This document shows positions 24,753-32,082 of a stretch of 64,000 nucleotides of DNA, piece by piece. The DNA is taken from NCBI RefSeq assembly GCF_014779595.1, contig NZ_JACXZT010000002.1, positions 124,001 to 188,000 on the forward strand, in the 5' to 3' direction. Made by a program: the position numbers and the translations under genes. The notes under the pieces are model-generated. The model searched no databases. It had not been told where the DNA came from and saw only the letters and a program-made list of their open reading frames with translations. The stretch comes from Halomonas sp. ML-15. GTDB taxonomy: Bacteria; Pseudomonadota; Gammaproteobacteria; Pseudomonadales; Halomonadaceae. The first letter of the stretch is position 1. Every line of letters starts with the position of its first letter.

Positions 24753-25724
24753 ATGGCCTCCATTCGCCGCGAGCTGACGGCACTGATCGAGCACGAAGCG
24801 ATCCCGCGGGAGCAGGTGCCGCAGGCGGTCGCGCTCTCCGGGCTGCACCCCTCGGGGCGTGCCTGGGGCGTGTTTCTCGATCGGCTGTTGCTGTGGCTGG
24901 GCACCCTGGCACTGGTCTGCGCGGTACTGTTTCTGGTCGCCTACAACTGGAGCGAGATGGCGCGCTGGCTGCGCTTCGGACTGGTGCAGGCGGCGCTGGT
25001 GGCGGCCATCGGCGTCTACTGCTGGGGCGCGCAGCGCAGGGTGGTGGCGCGCGCCGCCTTGACGGCGGCCTCGCTGCTGCTGGGGGTGCTGCTGGCGCTG
25101 TTCGGCCAGGTCTACCAGACGGGTGCCGACCCTTGGCAGCTGTTCTTCTGGTGGGCGCTGCTGATGCTGCCCTGGACACTGGTGGCACGCTTCGATGCGC
25201 TCTGGATGCTGTGGCTTGGGCTGCTCAATCTCAGCATTGCCCTCTACTTTCGCTCGTTGAGCGGGGCCTTCGGTATGGTGTTGGTGAGCGATGTGGCTGC
25301 CCTGTGGTGGCTGTTCGCCCTCAATACCTCGGCGCTGGCACTATGGGAACTGGGCGCGCGCCGCTGGCGCTGGCTATCGGTCGGCTGGGCCACCTGCCTG
25401 CTGACACTCGGCAGCGGCGCTCCAGTGACTGTGCTGATGCTCGCGTTCACCTTCGGTGAGCGGTCCGGCGTCTGGCTGGTGGCGCTGCTCTATCCGCTCT
25501 GGCTGGCAGCGATCTACGGCGTGTATCGCTATTGGCGCCCCAATCTCTTCGCGCTGGCCGTAGGCTGCCTATCGGTCATCGTCGTGGTGACCGCCTTCCT
25601 CGCCAAGGAGCTAATGGAGCAGGGCGATCCGGGCGGCCTGCTGGTGCTGGCGATCGTGGTGCTGGGGCTGGGAGCGCTGGCAGCGTATTGGCTCAAGCGG
25701 CTGCACCGGGAGATGCCGACATGA
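24753..25724 (+). CDS. DUF2157 domain membrane protein
   Basis: A 323-residue inner-membrane protein. A soluble N-terminal 35 residues (RRELTALIEHEAIPREQV) precedes a series of about nine hydrophobic helices. The opening and the FLVAYNWSEMARWLRFGLVQ segment fit DUF2157. Function unknown. It starts a three-gene operon, with an ATGA overlap into the DUF4401 gene, and the combination DUF2157 / DUF4401 / GDYXXLXY is a known conserved trio. Confidence 0.85.
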   Translation: MASIRRELTALIEHEAIPREQVPQAVALSGLHPSGRAWGVFLDRLLLWLGTLALVCAVLFLVAYNWSEMARWLRFGLVQAALVAAIGVYCWGAQRRVVARAALTAASLLLGVLLALFGQVYQTGADPWQLFFWWALLMLPWTLVARFDALWMLWLGLLNLSIALYFRSLSGAFGMVLVSDVAALWWLFALNTSALALWELGARRWRWLSVGWATCLLTLGSGAPVTVLMLAFTFGERSGVWLVALLYPLWLAAIYGVYRYWRPNLFALAVGCLSVIVVVTAFLAKELMEQGDPGGLLVLAIVVLGLGALAAYWLKRLHREMPT

Positions 25725-26800
25725 CCGATCTGCTCAAGGAACGGCTCGGCCAGGGCGGTATCGACGTTGCAGAGCGCGAGGCGCCGCTGCCGCTCGCGAC
25801 GCCCTGGTTCGTGCGCGCGCTGCAGGCGTTCTCGGGCTGGCTGGCGGCGCTCTTCCTGATTGGCTTTATCGCCATGGGCACGGTGTTCATTCTCGACAGC
25901 AGTGTCGCTGCCGGCATCCTGGGGAGCGTCTTTATCGCCGGGGCTTATGCGGCACTGCGCGCCAACGGCGGCGACTTTCTGGAGCATCTGGCGCTGGCCG
26001 CCAGTCTCACTGGCCAACTGCTGGTGGCCTGGGCGGTGGCATCTGCCATGGGTGGTGAAAGCGCCGGACTGTGGTGGCTGCTGCTGCTGTTTCAGTCGCT
26101 GCTCGCCCTGATCATGCCGAGTCTCACCCACCGCTGCGTGTCGGCGTTCGCGGCGTGCCTGGCACTCTATCTGGCCTTGATCGGTAGCGTTGCGGCGACC
26201 TCCCTGGCGGGCGGTCTGGTGCTGCTGGTGGCCACGGCCCTGTGGCTCAACGAGTTTCGCTGGCCGGCCTATATGCGCCAGTGCCAGGCGCTGGGCTATG
26301 GCCTGTTGCTGGGCCTGCTGGCCATCCAGGTCATGCAGTATGCCGGCCGCTCGCCGTTCATGTTTCGTCACGACGACGGCTCAATGCAGGCCTGGTTGGA
26401 ACCCTGGGCAGGTGACGGCCTCGCCATGCTGGCGCTGCTGCTTTTGCTGCGGAAGGTCTTGCAGCGCCACGCCCAGGTCATGGCGATAAAGGGGAGGGTG
26501 GTGGCCTGTGTTGCCGCAGCGCTATTGATGCTGCTCTCGCTGCAGGCTCATGGCCTGAGTCAGGGAGCCGTGGTGATCATGCTGGGCTTTGCCATCGGCA
26601 ACCGCCTGATCATCGGGCTTGGCGTGACGTTGCTGCTGATGGCCGGCGCCAACTACTACTACTGGCTGGAGGTCACGCTGCTGGTCAAGTCGGCGACCCT
26701 GTGCGTGCTGGGACTGCTGCTGCTGACGCTGCGCTGGGCGATGCAGCGCTACTGGCGGACGCCACCACGAGACGCGATGCCGGGCGGGGAGACGCCATGA
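25721..26800 (+). CDS. DUF4401 domain membrane protein
   Basis: A 359-residue multi-pass inner-membrane protein with about ten hydrophobic segments and little else; the N-terminal 40 residues are soluble (LLKERLGQGGIDVAEREAP). It matches the DUF4401 pattern in length, in the ANYYYWLEVTLLVKS segment and in context. Function unknown. Both ends overlap neighbours by ATGA, so translation of the three proteins is coupled and a complex is plausible. Confidence 0.82.
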   Translation: MTDLLKERLGQGGIDVAEREAPLPLATPWFVRALQAFSGWLAALFLIGFIAMGTVFILDSSVAAGILGSVFIAGAYAALRANGGDFLEHLALAASLTGQLLVAWAVASAMGGESAGLWWLLLLFQSLLALIMPSLTHRCVSAFAACLALYLALIGSVAATSLAGGLVLLVATALWLNEFRWPAYMRQCQALGYGLLLGLLAIQVMQYAGRSPFMFRHDDGSMQAWLEPWAGDGLAMLALLLLLRKVLQRHAQVMAIKGRVVACVAAALLMLLSLQAHGLSQGAVVIMLGFAIGNRLIIGLGVTLLLMAGANYYYWLEVTLLVKSATLCVLGLLLLTLRWAMQRYWRTPPRDAMPGGETP

Positions 26801-27330
26801 TCTTGGCCACCAGGGGTAACCGGATCGTGGCGGTGGTCGCTACGCTGCTGATCCTGGCGCTGGTCAACTGGTCGATCTTGGCCAAGGAGCGCCATCTTGC
26901 CGAGGGCGAGGTGGTGTACCTCGAGTTGGCGCCGGTGGATCCCCGCTCATTGATGCAGGGCGACTACATGGCCTTGGACTTCGAGCTCGGCAACGCTATC
27001 CGCGACGCCCGCAGTGCGCAGCGTGCACAGAGCGGTGAACCGCTGGTCAACCATGGCCATGTGATTGTGCGCATGGATGCCCAGCGCGTTGCGGAATTCC
27101 AGCGGCTGGACGCTGGTGAGCCGCTGGACGCCGACGAAATGCGCCTGGAGTATCGACTGCGCAACGGCCGGATCCGGTTCGCTACCGGTGCCTTCTTCTT
27201 TCAGGAGGGCCATGCCGAGCGGTACGAACCCGCTCGCTATGCTCAGTTCCGCGTCAACCAGCGCGGCGAACCGCTCTTGGTGTCGCTGCACGATCACGAG
27301 CTGGCGCTGCTGGGGGAGATGGAGCGCTAA
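26797..27330 (+). CDS. GDYXXLXY-motif protein
   Basis: A 177-residue protein with one N-terminal hydrophobic segment (VVATLLILALVNWSIL) that anchors it to the membrane, then an extracytoplasmic domain. The naming motif appears as GDYMALDF (RSLMQGDYMALDFELG), close to but not identical with GDYxxLxY: the final aromatic is Phe. A second conserved region is YRLRNGRIRFATGAFFFQEG. Function unknown. I chose ATG 26797, overlapping the DUF4401 stop; an in-frame start further upstream would run inside that gene. Confidence 0.85.
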   Translation: MILATRGNRIVAVVATLLILALVNWSILAKERHLAEGEVVYLELAPVDPRSLMQGDYMALDFELGNAIRDARSAQRAQSGEPLVNHGHVIVRMDAQRVAEFQRLDAGEPLDADEMRLEYRLRNGRIRFATGAFFFQEGHAERYEPARYAQFRVNQRGEPLLVSLHDHELALLGEMER

Positions 27331-27433
27331 GGCGCTTCGGCAAGCTTGGCGTGGCTGAGGCGTGTGAACGCAATTACATAACACCGCGGGTTGGGACTAT
27401 GTTGTAGGGGCAGAGAAGCCAAGGAGGTTCACC

Positions 27434-27586
27434 ATGTCTCAACAAGAGTGTGCATGCCCCAAATGCAAGTGTGCAGTTGATCGAAACTCTATCGAGAAAG
27501 ACGGCAAGCTTTACTGCTCTCAATCCTGCGCCACCGGACATGCCGACGGTTCAATCGACTGCGGCCATGACTGTAAGTGCGGGTAA
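27434..27586 (+). CDS. Bacterial metallothionein (SmtA/BmtA/PmtA type)
   Basis: A 50-residue Cys-rich protein, found by reading the sequence because it is so short. It has nine Cys (positions 6, 8, 11, 13, 28, 32, 43, 47, 49) and His 36 and 45. The pattern CACPKCKC at the start, YCSQSC in the middle and CGHDCKCG at the end matches bacterial metallothioneins that hold Zn or Cd in a four-metal cluster. A near-ideal AAGGAGG site sits seven bases before the ATG. Base composition is visibly more AT-rich than its neighbours. No smtB/arsR-type regulator is adjacent, so control is unknown. Confidence 0.9.
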   Translation: MSQQECACPKCKCAVDRNSIEKDGKLYCSQSCATGHADGSIDCGHDCKCG

Positions 27587-27606
27587 ACATGGAGTTATCT
27601 GCTTAT

Positions 27607-27645
27607 AGCCAACGTTCAGCAGTTTACCGCTGACGAACGTTGGCT
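27607..27645 (+). terminator. Hairpin after the metallothionein gene
   Basis: Perfect 11-base arms, AGCCAACGTTC and GAACGTTGGCT, around a 17-base loop that itself can pair AGC with GCT. A short T-rich stretch (GATTTCCTT) follows. Probably ends the metallothionein transcript. Confidence 0.55.
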
Positions 27646-27834
27646 GATTTCCTTCTGGCCTGCTCGACATAACATTGCCCCTCCCCTTAGCGGCGTTTCT
27701 CCGAGACCTCCGGCCGCTCCCTGCCCTGGGCCAGTCCGAAAACCCAGCGTTGTAATCATGTAAAACATCATGCCTCTCAGCCAGGCCGGCGGTATATGAT
27801 GGAGGCTAATATTGCGGCTTGTGTCAGGAGTCAT

Positions 27835-28284
27835 ATGAACAGGGATGTCGTCCACCGTATTTTGATAGCCGCCGAGATGCTCTTGCTGGCGCTGCCGGCG
27901 AGCGCGATCTGCGTGTTTTTTAGTCTGGCCTTGCTGTCCACCGTGGGATTCCCATGGGACTTTGAGGCGCTGTTGATCATGCACTTCGTGCTGCTGGGCA
28001 ACCTGGGGATTGTTGGTCTATGGCGGTCGGCGATTGCCTATCTTTGGCATCGAGGAGCGGGCCTGGGCGCGCTGCTATGGTGGTGGCGGGCGGCTTGCCT
28101 GGGGGCAGGGTTGGCGTGTGTCTCGCTGCTGCTGTCAGAGCTGCTCGTTGCCGGTTGGCAGGCGCCAGAGATCGTGGCCATCGTGGCCACCGGCAGTTTG
28201 GCCAGTCCGCTGCTGGTGCCGTTTCTGCATCTTGCGTGCTTGCGGCGGGGGGCATATAGACACAACGCAGCAGGGCCCGCCTAA
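27835..28284 (+). CDS. Hypothetical inner-membrane protein, 149 residues
   Basis: A small membrane protein with about four hydrophobic segments (RILIAAEMLLLALPASAICV, FEALLIMHFVLLGNLGIVGL, WRAACLGAGLACVSLLLSEL, and IVAIVATGSLASPLLVPFLH) and a short basic tail. No family is recognised. ATG 27835 follows CAGGAGTCAT; in-frame ATG codons at 27796 and 27799 lack a ribosome site. Its stop codon lies inside the loop of a terminator-like hairpin. Confidence 0.65.
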   Translation: MNRDVVHRILIAAEMLLLALPASAICVFFSLALLSTVGFPWDFEALLIMHFVLLGNLGIVGLWRSAIAYLWHRGAGLGALLWWWRAACLGAGLACVSLLLSELLVAGWQAPEIVAIVATGSLASPLLVPFLHLACLRRGAYRHNAAGPA

Positions 28285-28296
28285 GCGGGCCCTGCT
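28269..28296. terminator. Bidirectional terminator-like hairpin
   Basis: AGCAGGGCCCGC, loop CTAA, GCGGGCCCTGCT: a perfect 12-base stem overlapping the stop codon of the membrane protein and lying 41 bases beyond the end of the convergent cold-shock gene. No T-run on either side. Confidence 0.6.
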
Positions 28297-28336
28297 ATCG
28301 GACCGGTGAGGTCCGAGCATTCACCAGATCGTTAGA

Positions 28337-28543
28337 TCAAGCGATTGCTTTGATATTCGACGCCTGGAGGCCTTTCTTGCCCTGAGTCACGTCAAAGGAA
28401 ACGCTTTGACCTTCCTGCAGAGACTTGAAGCCTTCAGACTGAATTTCGGAGAAGTGGGCAAAGACGTCATCGCTGCCGTCAGCCGGAGCGATAAAACCAA
28501 AACCTTTTGAATCGTTGAACCACTTAACTGTACCAGTCGTCAT
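28337..28543 (-). CDS. CspA-family cold shock protein
   Basis: A 68-residue single cold-shock domain that binds single-stranded RNA and DNA. RNP1 is KGFGFIAP and RNP2 is DVFAHFSEI; the start is [14 protein letters not shown], and the length is that of CspA/CspD-type proteins. ATG 28543 is preceded by AAAGGATTTATT. The upstream 250 bases to the next gene hold no gene and probably include the long 5' leader typical of csp mRNAs; which of the cold, growth or salt responses it serves cannot be told. Confidence 0.93.
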   Translation of the reverse strand: MTTGTVKWFNDSKGFGFIAPADGSDDVFAHFSEIQSEGFKSLQEGQSVSFDVTQGKKGLQASNIKAIA

Positions 28544-28792
28544 AATAAATCCTTTCGCGCTTAGCGCTTTGCAATACAATCCTGGTGTTACCCAGACGAT
28601 AAGTAGCGGGTAAAACAAGGAATACAATTACAGGCTGCCGAAAGAATTCGAATGCTTCTGAAACTATGCTTGCTTGCTAACCAACTGCACACACAGTGAC
28701 ACGCTTGGCGGTGCGGGTCAAAGGGTTTCGGATATTGTTTTTCATTGCACCGGCACCACAGGGTGCCGGCGGGGTGGGCCATGGATGCTTGC

Positions 28793-29866
28793 TTACGTGG
28801 CGGGCTCCACGATGATTTTCACATGTGATTTGTCATTGAGCAGTGCGTCGAAGCCTTTCTCTACGATGTCGTCCAGGGCGATTCGCCCGGTGATCAGGTC
28901 CTCCGCCCGGAAATAACCCTGCTGCATCAATGCTATAACCGCCGGGTAGATATGGCGGTAGGCGATGATGCCTTTCATGCTGCGTTCCTTGATCACCAGA
29001 TCGTTGGGCTGGATGGCGGCATCGGATTCCCAGATGCTGACGACGACTGTTTCGCCGCCAGCGTGGGTGCTGTTGATGGCTTGGCTCAGCACGGCAGGAA
29101 CCCCGGTCACCTCGAAGGCGAAATCCGCGCCACCTCGCGTCAGCTCATGGAGCTGCTCGACCGCATCACCTTGCTGAGGGTCCAGTACGGTGGCGCCGAG
29201 GTCAGTCGCTTTCTGCCTGCGCGCTGCCGACAGCTCGACGGCATAGATATCGGCGGCACCGGCGGCCTTGAGGGATTCGATCACCATCAGCCCGATGGGG
29301 CCGGCGCCAAATACCACCGCGCTGTCGCCTGCTTTCAGGGAGCTTTGGCGCACGGCATGCAGGCCAACCGCGGCGGGCTCCACCAGGGCGCCTTGCTCAT
29401 AGGAGAGTGTCTCGGGCATGGGGTGGACCATATGCTCGCCGACCACGGTGTACTCCGAGAAACCGCCGCCGCCTCCCGATAGGCCATGGAAGCCCAGTAG
29501 CGGCGTAAGATTGTAGCGCTCCATCAGGTAGTGGCCGTCTCGATGCGGGGAGAGGATCGGTTCGATGGCGACGCGATCTCCAACCTTGACCCGGGTGACC
29601 CGTTCACCCACCTCCACCACTTCACCGGCAAACTCGTGGCCCATGATGATGGGGGCCTTCTGCTGGCTGATGGGGTGCGGGGTATCCACCGGGATGAAGA
29701 TTGGACCGGCGGCATATTCGTGTAGATCGCTGCCGCAGATACCGCAGGCGGCGACTTTGATCTTGACCTGGTGCGGGTCCTCGAGCCGGGGAATCTCCAC
29801 CGGTTCCACACGCAGGTCGCGGGCACGGTACCAGACCGCGGCTTTCATGGTGTCCTTGTTGCTCAT
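28793..29866 (-). CDS. 2,3-butanediol-dehydrogenase-like medium-chain dehydrogenase, no structural zinc lobe
   Basis: A 357-residue zinc-type alcohol dehydrogenase. Catalytic zinc residues are visible in ACGICGSDLHEY and IIMGHEFAGEVVE, plus Glu in ALVEPAAVGLHAVR; the NAD motif is VVFGAGPIGLMVIESL. Where (R,R)-butanediol dehydrogenases usually carry four Cys for structural zinc, this one reads EPILSPHRDGHYLMERYNLT with no Cys at all. I recall other butanediol-type enzymes with the same loss, so it may be a subfamily trait. It lies 67 bases downstream of the monooxygenase gene on the same strand and likely shares its sigma-54 promoter. Diol, acetoin or secondary-alcohol oxidation is likely. Confidence 0.85.
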   Translation of the reverse strand: MSNKDTMKAAVWYRARDLRVEPVEIPRLEDPHQVKIKVAACGICGSDLHEYAAGPIFIPVDTPHPISQQKAPIIMGHEFAGEVVEVGERVTRVKVGDRVAIEPILSPHRDGHYLMERYNLTPLLGFHGLSGGGGGFSEYTVVGEHMVHPMPETLSYEQGALVEPAAVGLHAVRQSSLKAGDSAVVFGAGPIGLMVIESLKAAGAADIYAVELSAARRQKATDLGATVLDPQQGDAVEQLHELTRGGADFAFEVTGVPAVLSQAINSTHAGGETVVVSIWESDAAIQPNDLVIKERSMKGIIAYRHIYPAVIALMQQGYFRAEDLITGRIALDDIVEKGFDALLNDKSHVKIIVEPAT

Positions 29867-29933
29867 GGGATGACCTCGATATTCTCGTCATGCGGGCCGG
29901 TCTTTGTGCCGGCCCGCTGTGTCCAGGTAGGGA

Positions 29934-31730
29934 TCACGCAAGGTGATGAACGTCCTGCAGCCCATAAACGGGCGTTGCAATGCCCTCCATGCGTGCCTTG
30001 AGCTGTAGCGCCAGGTAGTGGGAGTAGTGGCGTGACTGGTGCAGGTTGCCGCCGTGGAACCACAGCGCCTGCTGTTGGGTAGGCTTCCACATATTGCGCA
30101 GTTCGCCCTCCCAGGGGCCGGGATCCTTTGGCGTATCGGAGCCCAGGCCCCAGCACTTGCCGACCTTGTCGGCCACTTCCTGGGAGATGATGCGTGCTGC
30201 CCAGCCGTTCATGGAGCCGTAGCCGGTGGCGTAGACGATCAGGTCGGCGGGCAGCTCGGTGCCGTCGGTGAGGGTGATCGAGCGTGGATTGATACACTCG
30301 ATGCCGACGCCGCTGCGCAGCTTGATCTCGCCATTGGCGACCAGATCGCAGGCACCGACGTCGATGTAGTAGCCGGACCCTCGCCGCAGGTACTTGAGGA
30401 ACAGTCCAGAGTCGTCGGCGCCGAAGTCGAGCAGGAAGCCGGCGTCTTCCAGTTTTTGGTAGAACTCGGCGTCGCGCTCGCGGATCTTGTCGAAGGCGGG
30501 ACGCTGGAAGTCGGGCAGGACCTTATAGGGGATCGAGGCGAAGATCAGATCGGCCTTGTCGTGGGTGATACCGCTTTTCAGCGCTTCTTCGGAGTAGAGC
30601 GGGCCAAGGACTTCCTCCATCAACGAGTCGGACTTGACGATATGGGTCGAGGAGCGCTGGATCATGGTCACGTCGGCGTCGTTTTCCCACAGCGCCGCGC
30701 AGATGTCATGGGCCGAGTTGTTGGAGCCCACCACGACCACCTTCTTGCCGCGATAGGCATCCGGCCCGGGATGCTGGCTGGAGTGCTGCTGTTCGCCTTC
30801 AAAGGTCTCGGCACCGGGGAAGTGGGGCACGTTGGGTACGCCTGACATCCCAGTGGCGAGGATCAGCTGCTTGGGCCGCAGCGTGACCGGCTTGCCGTCG
30901 CGGTTGACGTTCACCGTCCACTCGCCGCTGGTGGCGTCGAAGCTGGCACCCTCGCACTCGGTGGAGCTCCAGTAATTGAGCTCCATCACCTTGGTGTACA
31001 TCTCCAGCCAGTCGCCAATCTTGTCCTTGGGGGCGAACACCGGCCAGTTCTCGGGGAAGGGGATGTAGGGCAGATGGTCGTACCACACCGGGTCGTGCAG
31101 GCACAGCGACTTGTAGCGATTGCGCCAGGCGTCTCCGGGGCGAGGGTGCTTGTCGAGCACGATGGTGGGTACGTCGAGCTGGCGCAGCCGCGCGGCGAGG
31201 CCGATGCCGCCCTGGCCGCCGCCGATGATGACGCAGTAGGGCTGGCGGGAGTAGCCGAGCTGCTGCGCTTCCCGCTGGCGCGCCTCGAGCCAGGTCTCGC
31301 GGGTCTTGCTGGCGCCGTGCTCGGCTCCCATGGGCCGCCTGGCGCCGCGTGGTTCGGGGTGCTGCTTGAGCTCCTGCATGGTGGTCAGCAGGGTCCAGCA
31401 CTTGCCGTCCTTGAGGCGCAACAAGCCCTTGCCGTGGGCCTCGCCGGTCTCGAAGGTGAACCAGGCTTCGGTAACGCCGTCAGTCTCGCTAGCTTCGCCA
31501 TCGATCTGCCAATTTGCCGGGCGTGTCTCGCTCAGGGTGGCGTCGAGCATCGATTGGATGGCGTCCTTGCCCTCGAGCGTCTTGAGGTTCCAGGTAAAGG
31601 CGACCAGGTCGCGCCAGTAGCACTCGTCACCGAACAGAGTGATGACCTGCTCGATATTGCGCTGGGTCAGCGCTTCTTCGAAGCCACTTAGCCATTGCTG
31701 GGCGGTCTGGGTTGGCGTGCGTGTCGTCAT
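29934..31730 (-). CDS. Flavin-containing / Baeyer-Villiger-type monooxygenase with N-terminal SnoaL-like domain
   Basis: A 598-residue protein. Residues about 10-130 resemble the NTF2/SnoaL fold (FEEALTQRNIEQVITLFGDE and WYRD-like YWRDLVAFTW). From about 160 an FAD-dependent monooxygenase follows, with GGGQGGIGLAARLRQL, the second dinucleotide site VVVVGSNNSAHDICAAL, and the ATG motif LIVYATGYGSMNGW. Such enzymes oxygenate ketones, amines or sulfides using NADPH and O2. Start ATG 31730 has GGAGAACCATC. The sigma-54 promoter and the divergent AcoR-like activator imply substrate induction, and the downstream dehydrogenase suggests an alcohol-to-ketone-to-ester route (inference). Confidence 0.87.
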   Translation of the reverse strand: MTTRTPTQTAQQWLSGFEEALTQRNIEQVITLFGDECYWRDLVAFTWNLKTLEGKDAIQSMLDATLSETRPANWQIDGEASETDGVTEAWFTFETGEAHGKGLLRLKDGKCWTLLTTMQELKQHPEPRGARRPMGAEHGASKTRETWLEARQREAQQLGYSRQPYCVIIGGGQGGIGLAARLRQLDVPTIVLDKHPRPGDAWRNRYKSLCLHDPVWYDHLPYIPFPENWPVFAPKDKIGDWLEMYTKVMELNYWSSTECEGASFDATSGEWTVNVNRDGKPVTLRPKQLILATGMSGVPNVPHFPGAETFEGEQQHSSQHPGPDAYRGKKVVVVGSNNSAHDICAALWENDADVTMIQRSSTHIVKSDSLMEEVLGPLYSEEALKSGITHDKADLIFASIPYKVLPDFQRPAFDKIRERDAEFYQKLEDAGFLLDFGADDSGLFLKYLRRGSGYYIDVGACDLVANGEIKLRSGVGIECINPRSITLTDGTELPADLIVYATGYGSMNGWAARIISQEVADKVGKCWGLGSDTPKDPGPWEGELRNMWKPTQQQALWFHGGNLHQSRHYSHYLALQLKARMEGIATPVYGLQDVHHLA

Positions 31731-31772
31731 GATGGTTCTCCGCTTGTTATTGGTAGACACAGCCTAGGTAGC

Positions 31773-31788
31773 GCAGGAAGCGTGCCAA
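31773..31788 (-). promoter_or_regulatory. Sigma-54 (-24/-12) promoter of the monooxygenase operon
   Basis: On the minus strand the sequence reads TTGGCACG, four bases, CTGC, which fits the consensus TGGCACG-N4-TTGC with the invariant GG and GC correctly spaced. Transcription would begin near 31761, about 30 bases before the ATG. The only sigma-54 activator in view is encoded divergently next door. Confidence 0.75.
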
Positions 31789-31894
31789 TTCCGCGAAATC
31801 ACTGATCAATCGCTATATGTGTTTGAAAATAAGATGGTTTGTCCGTGGGGGAGAGGTGGCTGTGGCTAAGGTGATAGGCGGGACGCCTCCCAGG

Positions 31895-31910
31895 CGTGAC
31901 AGCTGTCACG
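31895..31910. promoter_or_regulatory. Upstream activator site 1
   Basis: Perfect palindrome CGTGACAGCTGTCACG, containing GTGACA-N2-TGTCAC. It lies about 140 bases upstream of the predicted sigma-54 start, the usual position of an enhancer site. Confidence 0.6.
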
Positions 31911-31929
31911 TGACAGGCGAATCGTCGGC

Positions 31930-31943
31930 GTTACACCTGTAAC
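31930..31943. promoter_or_regulatory. Upstream activator site 2
   Basis: Perfect palindrome GTTACACCTGTAAC, of the same form as site 1 (GTnACA-N2-TGTnAC). The two centres are 34 bases apart, close to three helical turns, so a protein could bind both on one face. Confidence 0.6.
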
Positions 31944-32082
31944 CCTCGACCAAGGGCGAATGCAGCGCCGATTGACTCCCGTGCGAGGCGGCATAGGCTG
32001 AAGGAGAAACCTGCCAGATAACCACGAGCGCTCTGATCTGGCCTGCGGCAGGTACGGCGTATCAGCGCGCAGAGAGACAGCC

